From positions 1 to 23,983 of IMG/VR virus record IMGVR_UViG_3300027963_000336: DNA of 23,983 nucleotides; one strand, 5' to 3'. The notes below the pieces were generated by a model. The model was not told the origin of the DNA and made no database searches. It was given only the letters and a program-made list of their open reading frames with translations. Every line of letters begins with the position of its first letter. Position 1 is the first letter of the stretch. Shown piece by piece: positions 7,521 through 12,652 of the stretch. A program made the translations under genes and the position numbers. Source of the stretch: a virus.

Positions 7521-7529
7521 TGATATAAT
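7521..7529 (+). promoter_or_regulatory. Extended -10 promoter for the 7620 gene
   Basis: CCTGATATAATAGTAC right after the protease stop; TATAAT at 7524-7529, no clear -35. Predicted start about 7536. Confidence 0.8.
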
Positions 7530-7536
7530 AGTACTA

Positions 7537-7596
7537 AGCTCACCGGAACGTGCCTTTCCAATTCCGGGACAGGATATGGAAAAGTTCCGGTGAGCT
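7537..7596 (+). ncRNA. Structured 5' leader closed by a 13-bp stem
   Basis: AGCTCACCGGAAC (7537-7549) pairs perfectly with GTTCCGGTGAGCT (7584-7596). Inside, TTTCCA/TGGAAA and TCC/GGA continue a long hairpin. It begins one base after the predicted transcription start and leaves the ribosome-binding site (ACGACGAAAGGA) free. Confidence 0.7.
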
Positions 7597-7619
7597 CCAC
7601 TAACGACGAAAGGACAACC

Positions 7620-7772
7620 GTGATAACGAAACAACGCACTTATATTCGTAGAGGCGATTTCCAATTCTGCGCAACTCAAGAGCAGCACGATTACATTCAC
7701 AACTATGACCCACGCTCAATTCTAGGCGACTCATACCAATGTCGCTATTGCGATGATTTTCAGGTTGGATAA
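7620..7772 (+). CDS. Small zinc-binding-like protein
   Basis: 50 aa from GTG at 7620, chosen because ACGACGAAAGGA lies 6 nt upstream; a GTG at 7590 falls inside the leader stem. Contains C17, a His-rich middle and CRYC near the end, so one metal site is plausible. TAATG overlap with the next gene. Function unknown. Confidence 0.6.
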   Translation: MITKQRTYIRRGDFQFCATQEQHDYIHNYDPRSILGDSYQCRYCDDFQVG

Positions 7773-8005
7773 TGGATAGCATTTACGTTGCCCATGAAGG
7801 CATGGATACATTTTTTGATTTAGCAGACACCGGATTCATCTTCTCTTCAGAAAAGCTGTTAAAGGACCCGGAGCTAATGGACGACATTGACAATGGATAT
7901 TGCCGTTCCTCGTGTGAGCAGATTGGATACGAGGTTACCCCTGGTCTTGCGAAGATGTTTTACGAGCTGGCTAAAAGCTACTGGGAGTACGAGAACAAAA
8001 AATAA
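7772..8005 (+). CDS. Hypothetical acidic protein
   Basis: 77 aa, beginning MDSIYVAHEGMDTFF; coupled to the previous gene by TAATG. Acidic and rich in aromatic residues; the last 25 residues are helical (GLAKMFYELAKSYWEYENKK). No family recognised. Confidence 0.7.
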   Translation: MDSIYVAHEGMDTFFDLADTGFIFSSEKLLKDPELMDDIDNGYCRSSCEQIGYEVTPGLAKMFYELAKSYWEYENKK

Positions 8006-8017
8006 TTCCGGAAGGTG

Positions 8018-8047
8018 TTGTATTTTATAATAGAACCATGTTATAAT
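8018..8047 (+). promoter_or_regulatory. Promoter for the 8078 gene
   Basis: TTGTAT (8018-8023), 18-bp spacer with an extra TATAAT, then ATGT-TATAAT (8042-8047). The same layout recurs at 9947-9976. Confidence 0.85.
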
Positions 8048-8077
8048 TAAACCATACCAACGACGGAAGGATTGAAA

Positions 8078-8374
8078 ATGGACTCACAAGATTGGATGCG
8101 AGGAGCTCAAAGCTTCTCACTCGAAACCGCGGTCAACTTAAATGAAGAGTGGACCATAGCAGAGATGCGTACGATGGAAACTCTTCGAGCTGGCAAGATG
8201 TCTATTAAGGACATCGCAAAGCAACTAGGTCGCAGTTACTATTCTGTGGCAACAAAGCTTGCTAAGATTGGTGCGGTAAACCCACACAAGCAATCTAACA
8301 AACCAAAGGTAATCCTTAACACCTGCGGAACCTGTTTCACAACACCATCAAAGTCCGGGGTCTGCCTCTGCTGA
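8078..8374 (+). CDS. SANT/Myb- or GcrA-like HTH protein with C-terminal zinc cluster
   Basis: 98 aa; ATG at 8078 is chosen over TTG at 8072 because GACGGAAGGA is correctly spaced for it. Residues about 25-68 (EEWTIAEMRTMETLRAGKMS followed by IKDIAKQLGRSYYSVATKLAK) have the Trp-start, three-helix pattern of SANT/Myb or GcrA-like DNA-binding domains. The end has CGTC and CLC, giving four Cys for a zinc knuckle. Probably a small phage transcription regulator. Single-gene unit with its own promoter. Confidence 0.75.
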   Translation: MDSQDWMRGAQSFSLETAVNLNEEWTIAEMRTMETLRAGKMSIKDIAKQLGRSYYSVATKLAKIGAVNPHKQSNKPKVILNTCGTCFTTPSKSGVCLC

Positions 8375-8381
8375 GGCACCC

Positions 8382-8410
8382 TGTACTTTTTCTCTAAAAC
8401 CTATTATAAT
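8382..8410 (+). promoter_or_regulatory. Promoter for the 8439 gene
   Basis: TGTACT (8382-8387), 17-bp spacer, TATAAT (8405-8410), here preceded by CTAT and not TGA. Confidence 0.85.
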
Positions 8411-8438
8411 TAAACCACAACGACGGAAGGAATCCAAA

Positions 8439-8645
8439 ATGAGTTACCCAGCAGATCATGTACTCTACAAGTACACAATGACAGTCGAAGACTTTATTGA
8501 CCACGCAAATTACGTATCATACTATAGCGACACTAACGAATACACGTCTTCTTCTTTCACACCAGCGCAGCTCGATAAGCTTCACGACTTACTAAATGAC
8601 TCTGTTCTTGAGGTAGTACAAGATTTCATCGAAGGTCTTGAGTAA
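8439..8645 (+). CDS. Hypothetical small acidic protein (paralogue of 12653 gene)
   Basis: 68 aa, site GACGGAAGGA. Tyr-rich first half, acidic helical second half (TPAQLDKLHDLLNDSVLEVV). The order V-[LI]-Y, [MS]LT/MTV, FT-x4-[LI]DKL-x-D-x-[IL]ND-[AS] and a final (E/Q)DF[IL] is shared with the 63-aa protein at 12653, suggesting a duplicated phage family. No known domain. Confidence 0.7.
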   Translation: MSYPADHVLYKYTMTVEDFIDHANYVSYYSDTNEYTSSSFTPAQLDKLHDLLNDSVLEVVQDFIEGLE

Positions 8646-8647
8646 GC

Positions 8648-8676
8648 TGTACTTCTTCCCCACCACCTGATATAAT
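8648..8676 (+). promoter_or_regulatory. Promoter for the 8829-9612 genes
   Basis: TGTACT (8648-8653), 17-bp spacer, TGATATAAT (TATAAT 8671-8676); predicted start about 8683. Confidence 0.85.
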
Positions 8677-8682
8677 TAAACT

Positions 8683-8803
8683 GTTCAAGGGTGCTAGCCA
8701 CTAGTTAAACTAGGCGGAACACGCGACGCCCGAGTCCATGTGCCGTGCATAATCTGCAGGCACCTCTGGCAAGATAGGCCGAAGATCACCGCGGCCCTTG
8801 AAC
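8683..8803 (+). ncRNA. Structured ~120-nt 5' leader with multibranch potential
   Basis: GTTCAAGGG (8683-8691) pairs with CCCTTGAAC (8795-8803), closing at least three inner stems: CTAG-TTAAA-CTAG, GTGCC(G)TGCA-TAATC-TGCAGGCAC, and GGCCG with CGCGGCC. The closing stem starts at the predicted transcription start, and the ribosome-binding site (ACGACGAAAGGA) follows outside it. It looks like a compact riboswitch-sized fold, but I recognise no known class. Confidence 0.65.
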
Positions 8804-8828
8804 ACCTAAAACGACGAAAGGATGCACG

Positions 8829-9059
8829 ATGAGTAAGTACGACGCATACATTACAAAAGAGTGGGGCTCGCTTATTGGGCGAACAATTGTCAAGGTCCGC
8901 GAGCTAAACAAAGAAGAATTAGATCTGTTCGGTTGGGAACAAGCTGGAGGCTCGATACCTGTAGTCTACATTCTCGACAACGGGCTTGGATTCGTACCGT
9001 CACAAGATCCTGAAGGTAACGGACCTGGACACATATTCGTAGAGGAGATGAGCGCATGA
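8829..9059 (+). CDS. Hypothetical protein
   Basis: 76 aa, site ACGACGAAAGGA. Mixed beta protein (TIVKVRELNKEELDLFGW, then IPVVYILDNGLGFVPSQDPEG). The pattern of a regulatory Asn-Gly-Leu followed by an Asp-Pro-Glu-Gly is seen in other small phage proteins, but no named family is assigned. ATGA overlap with the next gene. Confidence 0.7.
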   Translation: MSKYDAYITKEWGSLIGRTIVKVRELNKEELDLFGWEQAGGSIPVVYILDNGLGFVPSQDPEGNGPGHIFVEEMSA

Positions 9060-9241
9060 CAATTTCAGTTAACGATGGGAATGCTTTCTCATTTATCGGC
9101 GCCGGTCGGCGTGCTTTAATAAGTGCGGGTCGTGAAGACGAGCTTGCAACATTTACCGAAGAGATGACTTCAGGAGACTACACTCATCTCATCCAAACAT
9201 TTCTCAAGTGGTTTCCAGAAGCGGAGATAGCGGCGTCATGA
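9056..9241 (+). CDS. Hypothetical small protein
   Basis: 61 aa, beginning MTISVNDGNAFSFIGAGRRA. Starts in an ATGA overlap, preceded by GAGGAGATGAG in the upstream gene. Helical, no recognised domain. It overlaps the next gene at ATGA too, so three genes form a coupled run. Confidence 0.65.
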   Translation: MTISVNDGNAFSFIGAGRRALISAGREDELATFTEEMTSGDYTHLIQTFLKWFPEAEIAAS

Positions 9242-9612
9242 AAACAGCATTGCGAATTAACACGGACTTCACAACCGAGGTCTTAGATATTGAAACGGAC
9301 AGCCTGAAGAAGCTTCAGGAAGCGGTCGGCGGCTGGGTACAAGCGGCGGACCTACGGGACGACCTCACACTTTGGTGTAACGAGGAAGGCAAGCTAATTA
9401 ACGGCATGCTTACTAATGTTATCGGCACGCACCTATGGGAGAAGAGCTTTGGCATGACGGACGTAATCATGGGTGACATCGTGTTCACCGGTGGCACGGA
9501 CGATGACGGGGACAACCTGGGTTTACCAACGGCATGGCTTATACAGCTACAGGAATTAGCGGGCAAGCTTCGTAAGGCATACGAAGCAGAGGTAACGGTT
9601 CTATTTAATTAA
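9238..9612 (+). CDS. DUF3846-like phage protein
   Basis: 124 aa; start at the ATGA overlap. The layout fits the DUF3846 family common in phages: an early LKKLQEAVGGWVQ segment, a strand plus NEEGKLINGMLTNVIGT, then MGDIVFTGGTDDDGDNLGL. Its function is unknown in the family. High content of CGG/ACG codons compared with flanking genes. Confidence 0.75.
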   Translation: MKTALRINTDFTTEVLDIETDSLKKLQEAVGGWVQAADLRDDLTLWCNEEGKLINGMLTNVIGTHLWEKSFGMTDVIMGDIVFTGGTDDDGDNLGLPTAWLIQLQELAGKLRKAYEAEVTVLFN

Positions 9613-9656
9613 ATAGTGGCCTGGTACATAAAAACGTGCCAAAAGGCTAACGGGCA

Positions 9657-9665
9657 TGATATAAT
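9657..9665 (+). promoter_or_regulatory. Extended -10 promoter for sRNA1
   Basis: CATGATATAATAGTACC with TATAAT at 9660-9665; weak TGCCAA at the -35 position. Predicted start about 9672. Confidence 0.75.
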
Positions 9666-9671
9666 AGTACC

Positions 9672-9943
9672 AATGGGCTTACTAAGTCTTGGAGCATAAG
9701 GGTATCCCATGGGGACACTAATCCCGATAAGCTGACGGTTACCGCAGGGTAACTTGACTTAGGAAAGAGACAGAGCGATATAGTCTTAGGGAAGTTAGGA
9801 TTAAAACCGTATAGCAAAATCGACATACGGTATTGCGCAAAAAGTGAAGCGCGAATCAGAACCTAGGTGAGCAAACTGTTTCGCCCAGTGATTTGAAGCT
9901 GGTTACGTGTACTCCAATCCATGTAACCAGCTTCTTTCATTTT
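9672..9943 (+). ncRNA. sRNA1: structured phage RNA whose terminator loop is anti-Shine-Dalgarno
   Basis: No open reading frame with a start site fills 9613-10019, but the DNA has a promoter, dense self-complementarity and a terminator. Helices visible: ATGGG (9673) with CCCAT (9706); CTAAGTC with GACTTAG (long range); GTTACC-GCA-GGTAAC; ACCGTAT with ATACGGT. The 3' hairpin (9895-9934) has a 12-bp perfect stem GAAGCTGGTTAC/GTAACCAGCTTC extended by GTG/CAT, a 10-nt loop TACTCCAATC, then TTTCATTTT. The loop is complementary to the ATTGGAG ribosome-binding sites of the following genes and is shared with sRNA2. It does not match RNase P RNA, tmRNA or 6S RNA as far as I can compare by eye. Confidence 0.75.
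9895..9943 (+). terminator. Terminator hairpin of sRNA1
   Basis: 12-15 bp stem, 10-nt loop (9910-9919) and U-rich tail. The loop carries the predicted antisense sequence, so the element may serve both as terminator and as the pairing site. Confidence 0.8.
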
Positions 9944-9946
9944 GGA

Positions 9947-9976
9947 TTGTATTTTATAATAGAACCATGTTATAAT
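9947..9976 (+). promoter_or_regulatory. Promoter for the 10020 gene
   Basis: TTGTAT (9947-9952), 18-bp spacer, ATGT-TATAAT (9971-9976). Predicted start about 9983, at the leader hairpin. Confidence 0.85.
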
Positions 9977-9981
9977 TATCT

Positions 9982-10013
9982 TATTAACGAGCTACGTTAA
10001 TAGTTGATTGGAG
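9982..10013 (+). promoter_or_regulatory. 5' hairpin plus GATTGGAG ribosome-binding site
   Basis: TATTAACG-AGCTA-CGTTAATA (8 bp, 9982-10002), then GATTGGAG (10006-10013), complementary to eight bases of the sRNA1/sRNA2 loop motif. Confidence 0.7.
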
Positions 10014-10019
10014 ACTCAA

Positions 10020-10250
10020 ATGGTTAATAAAAATAACGAAGTTGCCGGCGAGATTGTCGGATGGTTTGAAAACTACGCATCAGTTTATGAATTCGATACA
10101 CGAATTCAGTTTGAAGATTTCTCGCTTGAAGATATGAAATCATGCGACCTTGAAACCGTATGGGCGATTGTTGGCCCAAAGGTTAAGGAACTTGTTGAAA
10201 GCTACCTTCAGGCACAAATCGAAGAGTTAGAGATTGAGTTAGAAGACTAA
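10020..10250 (+). CDS. Hypothetical small acidic protein
   Basis: 76 aa, beginning MVNKNNEVAGEIVGWFENYA; strongly acidic with a helical end (KVKELVESYLQAQIEELEIE). ATG at 10020 is used because GATTGGAG lies 6 nt upstream. First of six single-gene units (10020-12546) with the ATTGGA-type site. Its general shape, an aromatic N-half and a helical acidic C-half, resembles the products at 10369 and 8439. No known domain. Confidence 0.72.
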   Translation: MVNKNNEVAGEIVGWFENYASVYEFDTRIQFEDFSLEDMKSCDLETVWAIVGPKVKELVESYLQAQIEELEIELED

Positions 10251-10262
10251 TTAAAAGCTACG

Positions 10263-10300
10263 GGGTAGGCGCGAAGCAAAGCGCCTATCCTGTACTTTTT
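10263..10300 (+). terminator. Intrinsic terminator fused to next promoter
   Basis: GGGTAGGCGC/GCGCCTATCC stem (one wobble) with an 8-nt loop, then TGTACTTTTT, which also contains the -35 box of the next promoter. Confidence 0.85.
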
Positions 10301-10319
10301 ATAATTGACCTGATATAAT
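10291..10319 (+). promoter_or_regulatory. Promoter for the 10369 gene
   Basis: TGTACT (10291-10296), 17-bp spacer including an extra TATAAT, TGATATAAT (TATAAT 10314-10319). Confidence 0.87.
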
Positions 10320-10326
10320 TATCTTA

Positions 10327-10363
10327 TTAACCACAAAGGTTAAAGACAAAAAAAGAATTGGAG
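10327..10363 (+). promoter_or_regulatory. 5' hairpin plus ATTGGAG ribosome-binding site
   Basis: TTAACC-ACAAA-GGTTAA (10327-10343) followed by ATTGGAG (10357-10363). ATTGGAGT gives eight matches to the sRNA loop motif. Confidence 0.7.
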
Positions 10364-10368
10364 TCCAA

Positions 10369-10623
10369 ATGAAAAAAGAAATTAACGCCCAGCTTGGGGA
10401 AATCTCAGCGTTCCGTATTCTCGAATCTGCAGAGCGCCAAGAGCGCGGCGAAGTTCACATGCGTATCGCAGATGAATTCTTTGAGCTAAAGAGTGACGCA
10501 GTTGAAATTGAAGACTTCGTAAAGTCTCTGGATAAAGATGCGGTTATCGAAGCTGCGGTCCTAGAGTTTCGTACAAAGTTTACCGAGATACTTACCGAGG
10601 CAATTGAAAACTATCTAGACTAA
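10369..10623 (+). CDS. Hypothetical small acidic helical protein
   Basis: 84 aa, beginning MKKEINAQLGEISAFRILES; predicted nearly all helical and acidic. Ends TEILTEAIENYLD, similar in character to the end of the 10020 product. Own promoter, leader hairpin and terminator. Function unknown. Confidence 0.72.
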   Translation: MKKEINAQLGEISAFRILESAERQERGEVHMRIADEFFELKSDAVEIEDFVKSLDKDAVIEAAVLEFRTKFTEILTEAIENYLD

Positions 10624-10635
10624 AAGTAAAATAAA

Positions 10636-10674
10636 AAGCTAGGGTGCGGCAAAGCACCCTAGCTTGTTTACTTT
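10636..10674 (+). terminator. Intrinsic terminator fused to next promoter
   Basis: Perfect 12-bp stem AAGCTAGGGTGC/GCACCCTAGCTT with loop GGCAAA, then GTTTACTTT, which holds the next -35 box. Confidence 0.88.
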
Positions 10675-10694
10675 ATAATAAAACCTGATATAAT
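10667..10694 (+). promoter_or_regulatory. Promoter for the 10737 gene
   Basis: TTTACT (10667-10672), 16-bp spacer, TGATATAAT (TATAAT 10689-10694). Confidence 0.85.
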
Positions 10695-10699
10695 TATCC

Positions 10700-10731
10700 T
10701 ATAACGAAATACGTTATAAATGGATTGGAGT
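10700..10731 (+). promoter_or_regulatory. 5' hairpin plus TGGATTGGAGT site, best match to the sRNA loop
   Basis: TATAACG-AAATA-CGTTATA (7 bp, 10700-10718), then TGGATTGGAGT (10721-10731), an 11-nt perfect complement of ACTCCAATCCA in both sRNAs. The site contains the Shine-Dalgarno GGAG. Confidence 0.75.
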
Positions 10732-10736
10732 CCAAA

Positions 10737-10985
10737 ATGAAAAAGTATGAATTAGATATCGTGACAGAAACGATGTCGTTTAGTGAGTCGTTAGAATCGT
10801 TGAAGAATTTTGTTTCAGGTTCGAATGTTATTGTAATTAAAAAGAGCCGCGAAGCTAGTTGGCCGTCAATTGTAATTGAAGTCCCAAATGAATCGTTGGA
10901 TAAATTGAAGATGTGGTATGAAGGTGCGGATGATATTTTAGATTGTGAGTTATTAGAAGGAGACTGGGAGGCGATGGAGCGCTAA
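10737..10985 (+). CDS. Hypothetical small acidic protein
   Basis: 82 aa, beginning MKKYELDIVTETMSFSESLE. Beta-rich centre (SNVIVIKKSREASWPSIVIE) and an acidic end. Codon use is distinctive: Leu almost always TTA/TTG and Ser mostly TCG, unlike the C-ending codons of the next gene. A GGAGCGC/GCGCTCC hairpin (10976-10993) straddles its stop codon and may act as a weak terminator. No family recognised. Confidence 0.72.
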   Translation: MKKYELDIVTETMSFSESLESLKNFVSGSNVIVIKKSREASWPSIVIEVPNESLDKLKMWYEGADDILDCELLEGDWEAMER

Positions 10986-11014
10986 GGCGCTCCAAAGCTC
11001 TCCGGCCTTTCGTA

Positions 11015-11043
11015 TTTACAAAATATAATTGACCTGATATAAT
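11015..11043 (+). promoter_or_regulatory. Promoter for the 11076 gene
   Basis: TTTACA (11015-11020), 17-bp spacer with an extra TATAAT, TGATATAAT (TATAAT 11038-11043). Confidence 0.85.
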
Positions 11044-11075
11044 TCAATTATTAACTTAACGAATTGGAGAAAATC

Positions 11076-11342
11076 ATGACACAAATAAAAATCACCGCCA
11101 CTGCGACTAACGCAATGACACTCGAAATCGACCCAACTTTATTCAACGATTTCGACGCCGACGAAAATTACAACTGCGAAATCAACTTCGCTGACTCTGA
11201 CTTCTACTGCGAACACGAATCTTGCGACAATCAAACTCTGCCGTCAATTTCGTTTCTCGACTTGTCACCTGCGCAATCAATCATGACTAACTGTCTCGCA
11301 CACTATCCTACCGTCAACGATTTCGTTTCTGCGAATCGCTAA
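11076..11342 (+). CDS. Hypothetical small acidic Cys-containing protein
   Basis: 88 aa, beginning MTQIKITATATNAMTLEIDP; site AATTGGAGA 7 nt before the ATG. Asp/Asn/Cys-rich centre (NYNCEINFADSDFYCEHESC) could bind metal. Its leader lacks the TTAACC hairpin of its siblings; instead CAATT (11045-11049) could pair with AATTG of the ribosome-binding site. Codons are mostly C-ending (AAC, GAC, TTC), in contrast to the preceding gene. Confidence 0.7.
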   Translation: MTQIKITATATNAMTLEIDPTLFNDFDADENYNCEINFADSDFYCEHESCDNQTLPSISFLDLSPAQSIMTNCLAHYPTVNDFVSANR

Positions 11343-11354
11343 CTTGCCGCGACT

Positions 11355-11392
11355 GGCCCAGCTCACGCTGGGCCTTTCGTATTTTTATTTTT
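11355..11392 (+). terminator. Intrinsic terminator
   Basis: GGCCCAGC-TCAC-GCTGGGCC (perfect 8 bp, 11355-11374), followed by TTTCGTATTTTTATTTTTA. Confidence 0.88.
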
Positions 11393-11395
11393 ATA

Positions 11396-11427
11396 TTTAA
11401 CAAAAATATAATAAAACATGATATAAT
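11396..11427 (+). promoter_or_regulatory. Upstream tandem promoter before the 11540 gene
   Basis: ATGATATAAT with TATAAT at 11422-11427 and a weak -35 near 11396. It lies 68 bp upstream of a second promoter. The 11428-11465 segment between them holds only a 17-codon ORF from 11435 with no ribosome-binding site; it may be the remnant of a lost gene cassette. Confidence 0.65.
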
Positions 11428-11466
11428 TGATCTATATGACTTCTTCTACCTTCTTCAATTCAATTG

Positions 11467-11495
11467 TTTACTTTATAATAAAAGTATGATATAAT
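11467..11495 (+). promoter_or_regulatory. Promoter for the 11540 gene
   Basis: TTTACT (11467-11472), 17-bp spacer, ATGATATAAT (TATAAT 11490-11495). Nearly identical to 12030-12058 over about 40 bp. Confidence 0.87.
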
Positions 11496-11502
11496 TATAC
11501 TA

Positions 11503-11533
11503 TTAACCACCGAGGTTAAAAAATAGATTGGAA
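11503..11533 (+). promoter_or_regulatory. 5' hairpin plus GATTGGAA site
   Basis: TTAACC-ACCGA-GGTTAA (11503-11519), then GATTGGAACC; GATTGGA keeps seven matches to the sRNA loop motif but the Shine-Dalgarno core is weak. Confidence 0.65.
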
Positions 11534-11539
11534 CCTAAA

Positions 11540-11986
11540 ATGAAAGATTCAACTCTTAATCACTTTGAAAGAAAGTTCAAGAACACCCCAGCAGTAGATT
11601 TCAAATCATATCTAAATGATGAAAACAACAGATACTACTTTTACGAGTCTCTAGAAACCCCTTACACCTTTAACCTCCCAGAAGGAACCATCCTTCTATC
11701 TATAGGTACAGGTTCTGGGGATGCGGGTCACTACCTAGTAAAGACTCCACAAGGTATCTACTATTCAGTAGATGAAGATCAGTTAGAACCTACCTTAGTA
11801 GAAGACACAGGTTCTAAAGATTACACAGTAGACTTCAGTAATCCTACCTACAATTACACAATTCTTTCTTTTGATGTAGATTATGAAGACATTATAGTCT
11901 ACCTTAACTCTGAGTTCACTAACCAAGACTTCGGTCAGATGATCCCAGTTACCCAAGAAGATGCGGACAAGTACCCACTAAAGTAA
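11540..11986 (+). CDS. Hypothetical acidic protein, sister cassette of 12103
   Basis: 148 aa, beginning MKDSTLNHFERKFKNTPAVD. Tyr/Asp-rich and beta-rich, with LPEGTILLSIGTGSGDAGHY in the middle. No known domain. Arg is encoded by AGA, and ACC and CTA codons are common, unlike genes outside the cassette pair 11540/12103. Both genes share promoter, leader hairpin, ribosome-binding site GATTGGAACCTAAAATG and a terminator starting TAGTTGCGGGTA, so the whole cassette seems duplicated even though the proteins have diverged. Confidence 0.75.
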   Translation: MKDSTLNHFERKFKNTPAVDFKSYLNDENNRYYFYESLETPYTFNLPEGTILLSIGTGSGDAGHYLVKTPQGIYYSVDEDQLEPTLVEDTGSKDYTVDFSNPTYNYTILSFDVDYEDIIVYLNSEFTNQDFGQMIPVTQEDADKYPLK

Positions 11987-11994
11987 TAGTTGCG

Positions 11995-12032
11995 GGTAAC
12001 CCTCTCCCCTTGAGGGTTACCTTCAATTGTTT
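11995..12032 (+). terminator. Intrinsic terminator
   Basis: GGTAACCCTC/GAGGGTTACC (10 bp, 11995-12021), then TTCAATTGTTTACTTT, merging into the next promoter. Confidence 0.8.
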
Positions 12033-12058
12033 ACTTTATAATAAAAGTATGATATAAT
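12030..12058 (+). promoter_or_regulatory. Promoter for the 12103 gene
   Basis: TTTACT (12030-12035), 17-bp spacer, ATGATATAAT (TATAAT 12053-12058). Confidence 0.87.
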
Positions 12059-12066
12059 TATCTTAT

Positions 12067-12096
12067 TAACCACAAGGGTTAGTAATTAGATTGGAA
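12067..12096 (+). promoter_or_regulatory. 5' hairpin plus GATTGGAA site
   Basis: TAACC-ACAAG-GGTTA (12067-12081) followed by GATTGGAACC, as at 11503-11533. Confidence 0.65.
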
Positions 12097-12102
12097 CCTA
12101 AA

Positions 12103-12546
12103 ATGTACCCAACACACTTAGATATAGTAAAGGTCTCACAAGACACCACACTTACACCTTCACAAAAGTTCCACGAGTTGTTTAAGAACTCAAAGACAAC
12201 CTCTCTTAAAAGCTACATAGCAAGTAGAACCCTATTCCAAGATATCCAAGTAGAACCATCACTTAATGTAGACCAAGCAGAAGTTGTTGAAGTAGATGCA
12301 GACGGTCAAGTAGTAACCTTCAGATACCCAGATAACACATATCACTGGTTAGATGCGGGCACCTACATTACAATTGAAGGAACACGGTACCTCCCCTTCA
12401 TGAGTGTTGATGTAAAAGAAGAAGTAATTGAAGACTACTTTAAGAATCTTTTAGATACAGAAGACTCATCAATGAGTCCTTTCTACAGAGGCTTCTGGGT
12501 TGATGCAGATCTTCAAGAGTTCTTCCTTAACTCTTACCCAGAGTAG
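12103..12546 (+). CDS. Hypothetical acidic protein, sister cassette of 11540
   Basis: 147 aa, beginning MYPTHLDIVKVSQDTTLTPS. Shares the N-terminal [SD]-[LF]-K-S-Y-[IL] element with the 11540 product; the remainder is beta-rich and acidic (VTFRYPDNTYHWLDAGTYIT). AGA is the main Arg codon. Function unknown. Confidence 0.75.
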   Translation: MYPTHLDIVKVSQDTTLTPSQKFHELFKNSKTTSLKSYIASRTLFQDIQVEPSLNVDQAEVVEVDADGQVVTFRYPDNTYHWLDAGTYITIEGTRYLPFMSVDVKEEVIEDYFKNLLDTEDSSMSPFYRGFWVDADLQEFFLNSYPE

Positions 12547-12554
12547 TAGTTGCG

Positions 12555-12586
12555 GGTACCCTACTCACCGGTAGGGTACCTTCAAC
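12555..12586 (+). terminator. Intrinsic terminator
   Basis: GGTACCCTAC/GTAGGGTACC (10 bp, 6-nt loop), in the same TAGTTGCGGGTA...TACCTTCAA setting as the 11995 terminator, with compensating changes in the stem. Confidence 0.78.
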
Positions 12587-12593
12587 ACCTTAG

Positions 12594-12622
12594 TTTACTT
12601 TAGATCTATAGTATGATATAAT
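12594..12622 (+). promoter_or_regulatory. Promoter for the 12653-13342 genes
   Basis: TTTACT (12594-12599), 17-bp spacer, ATGATATAAT (TATAAT 12617-12622). Confidence 0.87.
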
Positions 12623-12652
12623 TAACTTATACAAAACGACGAAGGGAAGAAA

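Noticed and set aside
8356-8380. GCCTC/GAGGC hairpin over the stop of the 8078 gene as a terminator
   Set aside because: Stem is short and the T-rich stretch is displaced by an ACCCTG sequence; termination is not supported.
8683-8803. Known riboswitch, such as cobalamin (GCCACT seen)
   Set aside because: The remaining consensus boxes are not present; only the general fold is supported.
9672-9943. Possible RNase P RNA, tmRNA or group I intron
   Set aside because: Some short resemblances (GGAAAG, CAGAACC) but the conserved pairings and order are missing; treated as an unassigned RNA.
11435-11488. 17-codon frame between tandem promoters
   Set aside because: No ribosome-binding site, runs through the next promoter, and is too short to support as a gene.
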